Part shown: positions 7,068 to 8,287 of the stretch, one piece after another
How positions within the stretch are numbered: position 1 is the first letter of the stretch
Layout of the letters: each line of letters opens with the position of its first letter
Origin: a bacterium
GTDB lineage: Bacteria; JAUVQV01; DATDCY01
Direction of reading: 5' to 3'
Length of the DNA stretch: 8,287 nucleotides
NCBI GenBank assembly: GCA_036524115.1
Contig: DATDCY010000007.1
Span: 1-8,287 of the forward strand
The notes under the pieces: model-generated
What the model was told of the DNA's origin: nothing
Databases searched by the model: none
Seen by the model: only the letters and a program-made list of their open reading frames with translations
Position numbers and translations under genes: made by a program

Positions 7068-7952
7068 GTGCTCGTGCCAGCGCCGCACCACCTCGACGAG
7101 GCCGGGGGCGAGGAGCTGATCGGCCGCCTCGCGCGGCTCCCCCGCGCGCCGGAGGCGATCGACTGCTCGCCGGTGCGCTTCGCCGACCCCGCCGGGGTCC
7201 TCGCGCTCGTGTCGATCGGCCTGTCGGCAGAGTTCCGGCGCGGCAGCGCCTGGGGATTGGTCCTGCCTCGCGAGCCCGCCGTGCTGTCCTGGCTGACCCG
7301 CTGCGGCGCGACGCGCCTGCTCGAGGAGCTGTTCGTCGTCGCCGGCGCGCCCGGTGACGGCGACGGCGCGCGCCGCGGTGGCGAGACCGATCCCGTGCTC
7401 CTCGACGCCGCCGTCGTGCGCGAGGGCGCGGACATCCACCGCGCCGTCGCGCGGATCAAGGGGCGCGCGGACCTGCTGCTGGTCTCGCGCCTCGGCTACT
7501 CCGGGCTCGCGGCCGACCGGTTCACCGTGGCGATGGCGGAGATCTGCCAGAACGCCGTGGACCACAGCGGCAGCGCGGGCGTGGCGCTGGCGCAGTGCTA
7601 CCTGCACGCGGCGGGCGGGCCGGAGATCCGCCTGGCGGTGGCGGACGTGGGCATCGGCGTGCGCGCCAGCCTCGCCCCGCGGTACGCCGCCGGCTTCGCC
7701 GGCACCTGGGACGATGGGGCGGCGCTCGGCCTCGCCTTCGAGAGCGGCGTCACCGGCACCGGCGACCCGGACCGCGGCCTCGGCCTTGCGGCGGTCTCGA
7801 ACCTCGTGCGCGCCTGGGGCGGCTCGCTGCGGCTGCGCAGCGGCACCGCCGCCCGCGTCGTCGGCGCGCATCCCTCCGAGCGCGCCGGCCTGCCGCATTT
7901 CCCCGGGACGCAGGTGTCAATCAGGCTTCCGCACGCCGCCGGCGGACGATAG
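7068..7952 (+). CDS. GHKL ATPase (HATPase_c) protein with possible STAS-like N-terminal domain
   Basis: Cytoplasmic signalling-type protein of 294 residues. Residues about 115-288 form a histidine-kinase-like ATPase (GHKL) domain of the anti-sigma-factor-kinase type: N-box MAEICQNAVDHS (156-167, with E158, N162, D165, H166), G1 box VADVGIGV (191-198, D193, G195, G197), G2 box RGLGLAAVSNLV (236-247) and terminal GTQVSIRLP (280-288). No HisKA dimerisation domain or phospho-acceptor histidine is visible. Residues about 1-95 resemble a STAS fold: an IDCSPVRFADPAGVLALVSI strand-helix (31-50), then a predicted strand (63-66) and helix (70-88); this assignment is weaker. A possible role is a partner-switching regulator with switch and kinase in one chain. 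The GTG at 7068 is chosen because a -10-like box lies 7 nt upstream. It is divergent from the Yip1-family gene, and no obvious sigma or anti-sigma target is nearby. Confidence 0.8.
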   Translation: MLVPAPHHLDEAGGEELIGRLARLPRAPEAIDCSPVRFADPAGVLALVSIGLSAEFRRGSAWGLVLPREPAVLSWLTRCGATRLLEELFVVAGAPGDGDGARRGGETDPVLLDAAVVREGADIHRAVARIKGRADLLLVSRLGYSGLAADRFTVAMAEICQNAVDHSGSAGVALAQCYLHAAGGPEIRLAVADVGIGVRASLAPRYAAGFAGTWDDGAALGLAFESGVTGTGDPDRGLGLAAVSNLVRAWGGSLRLRSGTAARVVGAHPSERAGLPHFPGTQVSIRLPHAAGGR

Positions 7953-8012
7953 CGGCCCATCAGCGCCCGGCAAGACAGCGTACTGAGCGAAGCCTCTCGC
8001 GGGCGCTTCCAT

Positions 8013-8027
8013 GGGGGCTCCGCCCCC
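8013..8027. repeat. GGGGGC-TCC-GCCCCC hairpin
   Basis: A perfect 6-bp GC stem with a 3-nt loop, 61 nt after the stop of the ATPase gene. It could act as a terminator or a repetitive extragenic palindrome; there is no T-tract to support an intrinsic terminator. Confidence 0.4.
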
Positions 8028-8129
8028 TCTGGCGCGGCTGGCGCCGCTGTCACCCCCGGAGAACGTCGAGCGCCTTGCATCTGGCCCCTTCTCGGCAGTC
8101 CGCCCGCGGACTCTTCACACCACGTGTCA

Positions 8130-8159
8130 GGTCCGTTGCCCAGCGAAGCGAGGGCAACG
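8130..8159 (+). repeat. 30-bp direct repeat, copy 1
   Basis: Shares 27 of 30 positions with 8175-8204, including the 19-bp identical core TGCCCAGCGAAGCGAGGGC. This copy also forms a perfect 7-bp hairpin (GTTGCCC at 8135-8141 with GGGCAAC at 8152-8158, 10-nt loop). Confidence 0.7.
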
Positions 8160-8174
8160 AGCATCCGGTCCACG

Positions 8175-8204
8175 GCTCCGCTGCCCAGCGAAGCGAGGGC
8201 GACG
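8175..8204 (+). repeat. 30-bp direct repeat, copy 2
   Basis: Second copy, 45 bp downstream of the first, with the same 19-bp core at 8182-8200. Two of its three differences fall in the hairpin arms and weaken the stem (one C-A mismatch, one T-G wobble), so pairing is not conserved between copies. Confidence 0.7.
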
Positions 8205-8287
8205 TACCCGTCCTGTTCACGGGCCGCCCTATCCTCGTGCACGCCCTCGCGCGCGAGAAGGGTCCGGATGCAAGAAGCGCGACGATC

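Larger units (their letters stand above)
8074..8274. repeat. 21-bp imperfect inverted repeat bounding about 200 bp (possible miniature element)
   Basis: The arm at 8074-8094 and the reverse complement of 8254-8274 agree at 19 of 21 positions. Beyond the arms GCGC and GACG/CGTC matches continue with a small gap (8064-8073 against 8277-8284), so the repeat may extend beyond the window. The enclosed 159 bp carry the direct repeats. There is no transposase gene. The arrangement fits a miniature inverted-repeat element or an intergenic repeat family; no target-site duplication can be defined because the right side is cut by the window edge. Confidence 0.5.
7953..8287. other. Gene-free region with hairpins and repeats
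   Basis: No reading frame here shows a recognisable protein motif or a convincing start. Frames that stay open run through the repeats or back across the ATPase gene on the opposite strand. The region holds a GC hairpin (8013-8027), a second small stem GGCGC/GCGCC (8031-8045), two 30-bp direct repeats and a long-range imperfect inverted repeat, described separately. Confidence 0.6.

Noticed and set aside
8135-8158. Integron attC-type site (GTT...AAC palindrome)
   Set aside because: The arm GTTGCCC does not fit the GTTRRRY core, no L sites are visible, and no cassette or integrase is nearby.
8130-8204. CRISPR array
   Set aside because: Only two repeat copies, a 15-bp gap between them, sequence differences inside the repeats and no cas genes.
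8226-8287. Start of another gene running off the right edge
   Set aside because: The frame is open to the window end but overlaps the inverted-repeat arm, and has no ribosome site and no recognisable motif; undecidable from 50 bases.

Overview
The window is a very GC-rich stretch (about 70% G+C by eye) of a Gram-negative bacterial chromosome. The envelope genes (an MCE/Mla-type lipid transport operon, a family 9 glycosyltransferase, a lipoprotein) and the gene style suggest a high-GC deltaproteobacterial-type lineage (Myxococcota or Desulfobacterota-like) or a related uncultured phylum. This placement is an inference from composition and gene content; there is no rRNA or marker tree.

Layout. 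(1) 1-2275, plus strand: the C-terminal part of carB (carbamoyl-phosphate synthase large chain, cut by the window edge), followed after one base by a GT9 heptosyltransferase-like gene. (2) 2314-2871, minus strand: an ICMT/PEMT-type membrane methyltransferase, convergent with the glycosyltransferase and divergent from the next operon. (3) 2999-6450, plus strand: a tightly overlapping four-gene operon with an MlaE-family permease, an MlaF-like ABC protein whose catalytic motifs are all replaced, an MlaD-like MCE protein with a long helical extension, and a TPR-like lipoprotein. (4) 6416-6940, minus strand: a Yip1-family membrane protein whose 3' end overlaps that of the lipoprotein gene. (5) 7068-7952, plus strand: a protein with a possible STAS-like N-terminus and a GHKL (HATPase_c) ATPase domain, divergent from the Yip1 gene. 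(6) 7953-8287: no convincing gene, but hairpins, a 30-bp direct repeat pair and a 21-bp imperfect inverted repeat spanning about 200 bp, which looks like a small repetitive or mobile-element remnant.

Two points stand out. First, the operon's ABC subunit keeps the outline of an MlaF-type nucleotide-binding domain but has lost the Walker A lysine, Q-loop glutamine, LSGG signature, Walker B aspartate and glutamate, and H-loop histidine. The permease and MCE protein next to it look intact, so this may be an MCE system with a pseudo-ATPase. Second, both divergent intergenic regions are built alike: a GTGGTACCAT box faces left, and a TGTGCTAnnnT box faces right and ends exactly 7 nt before the start codon of the plus-strand gene. 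That geometry predicts leaderless transcripts for the MlaE-family gene and the ATPase gene.
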